Part shown: in pieces, positions 63,639 through 64,000 of the stretch
How positions within the stretch are numbered: the stretch's first letter is position 1
Layout: every line of letters starts with the position of its first letter
Source: an uncultured Desulfobulbus sp.
GTDB lineage: Bacteria; Desulfobacterota; Desulfobulbia; Desulfobulbales; Desulfobulbaceae
Assembly: GCF_963665445.1 (NCBI RefSeq)
Contig: NZ_OY762276.1
Location: 467,501-531,500 of the forward strand
Length of the DNA: 64,000 nucleotides
Reading direction: 5' to 3'
Program-made: the position numbers and the translations under genes
The notes under the pieces: model-generated
Database searches by the model: none
Told to the model about the DNA's origin: nothing
What the model saw: only the letters and a program-made list of their open reading frames with translations

Positions 63639-64000
63639 ATGTTCTGGAACAAGAAATCGACGGCATCCAGCCAAGGTACCGGTCAATGGGGCGAAGCCCA
63701 GGCTACAGAGCATCTCAAGAGGTGCGGCTATACCATCCTCACCACCAACTACCGCAAACGCTTTGGCGAGATAGACATTATCGCCCAAAAGGAAGGCGTT
63801 CTCGTTTTTGTCGAGGTCAAATGCCGGCGTCACAACCATTTCGGTTCCCCCTTCGAGGCGGTCGACCTTCGTAAGCAACAACGAATCTGCCGGGTGGCCA
63901 TGGAGTATATGCAGGTCCACCACGGCGGTGAATGTAGTGCTCGGTTTGATGTCATCGCCGTCCGTCCTGGTCCCGGAACGGATACGGCGCAGATCGAGCA
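63639..64000 (+). CDS. yraN: YraN/UPF0102 endonuclease-like protein (partial)
   Basis: An ATG at 63639 follows GGAGGA. The visible 120 residues have G-Q-W-G-E-A-Q-A, the PD-(D/E)xK-like R-F-G-E-I-D-I-I-A and V-F-V-E-V-K-C-R. The window ends before the stop. Archaeal Holliday-junction-resolvase-like fold; function in bacteria is poorly known. Confidence 0.9.
   Translation, partial: MFWNKKSTASSQGTGQWGEAQATEHLKRCGYTILTTNYRKRFGEIDIIAQKEGVLVFVEVKCRRHNHFGSPFEAVDLRKQQRICRVAMEYMQVHHGGECSARFDVIAVRPGPGTDTAQIE

Overview
The window looks like a chromosomal contig from a sulfur-metabolising member of the Desulfobacterota, most likely Desulfobulbales. I infer this from the housekeeping gene orders (xseB-ispA-dxs, hslVU, ffh-rpsP-khpA-rimM-trmD-rplS-rnhB-yraN), a Psr/Phs-type molybdoenzyme with its TorD-like chaperone, a small siroheme sulfite-reductase-like protein, and the amount of IS debris. 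No rRNA and no complete tRNA gene is present, so the assignment is an inference.

Positions 1-22,500 are an accessory, heavily rearranged region. It starts with a YHS-domain protein and an IS3-family element (826-2252) with clear ends, a 4-bp target duplication and a -1 frameshift site. Next come a HEPN-like hypothetical gene, an AT-rich membrane protein and a 346-bp non-autonomous derivative of an ISL3 element (3601-3946). A Tni-type transposon module (DDE transposase, AAA+ ATPase, small ORF, zinc-finger protein) follows, then a truncated group II intron, the 3' end of a tRNA that looks like an attachment site, an integrase remnant and a decayed transposase. A secreted beta-helix gene contains two almost identical halves; its last codons were replaced by a complete ISL3 element (13689-15249, 8-bp target duplication). 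After it lie a secreted glycoside-hydrolase-like gene and an IS1182 element nested inside a decayed IS701-like transposase gene.

From about 23 kb to 33.5 kb the genome is conventional: a ferritin-like protein, a hotdog thioesterase, the isoprenoid operon (xseB, ispA, dxs), xerC, hslVU, a SAM hydrolase, an OmpA-type lipoprotein and an ABM-domain protein. dnaE follows on the minus strand. From 37.5 to 43.5 kb there is a second accessory patch: an AT-rich DUF1796-like gene, cfa, a Cys-rich small protein, a Kazal-type protein, a siroheme protein and a pentapeptide-repeat lipoprotein. Positions 43.6-51.3 kb carry a motB-motA stator pair, a CHASE4-like/HAMP/GGDEF cyclase, and a molybdoenzyme operon (TorD-like chaperone, catalytic subunit, ferredoxin subunit). 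From 54 kb to the end the plus strand is a continuous housekeeping block (ileS, lspA, fabD, ffh, rpsP, khpA, rimM, trmD, SPOUT methyltransferase, rplS, rnhB, yraN).

Three families of short dispersed repeats occupy intergenic gaps. One is a 101-bp MITE whose ends match the IS1182 terminal repeat. The second is a 97-99-bp palindrome-ended repeat that each time sits next to a MITE copy. The third is an 82-bp pair flanking the IS3/HEPN segment. trmD appears to carry a one-base deletion near its start. I found no CRISPR array and no clear new multi-gene defence system; the most unusual items are the mobile-element structures and the near-perfect duplication inside the beta-helix gene.
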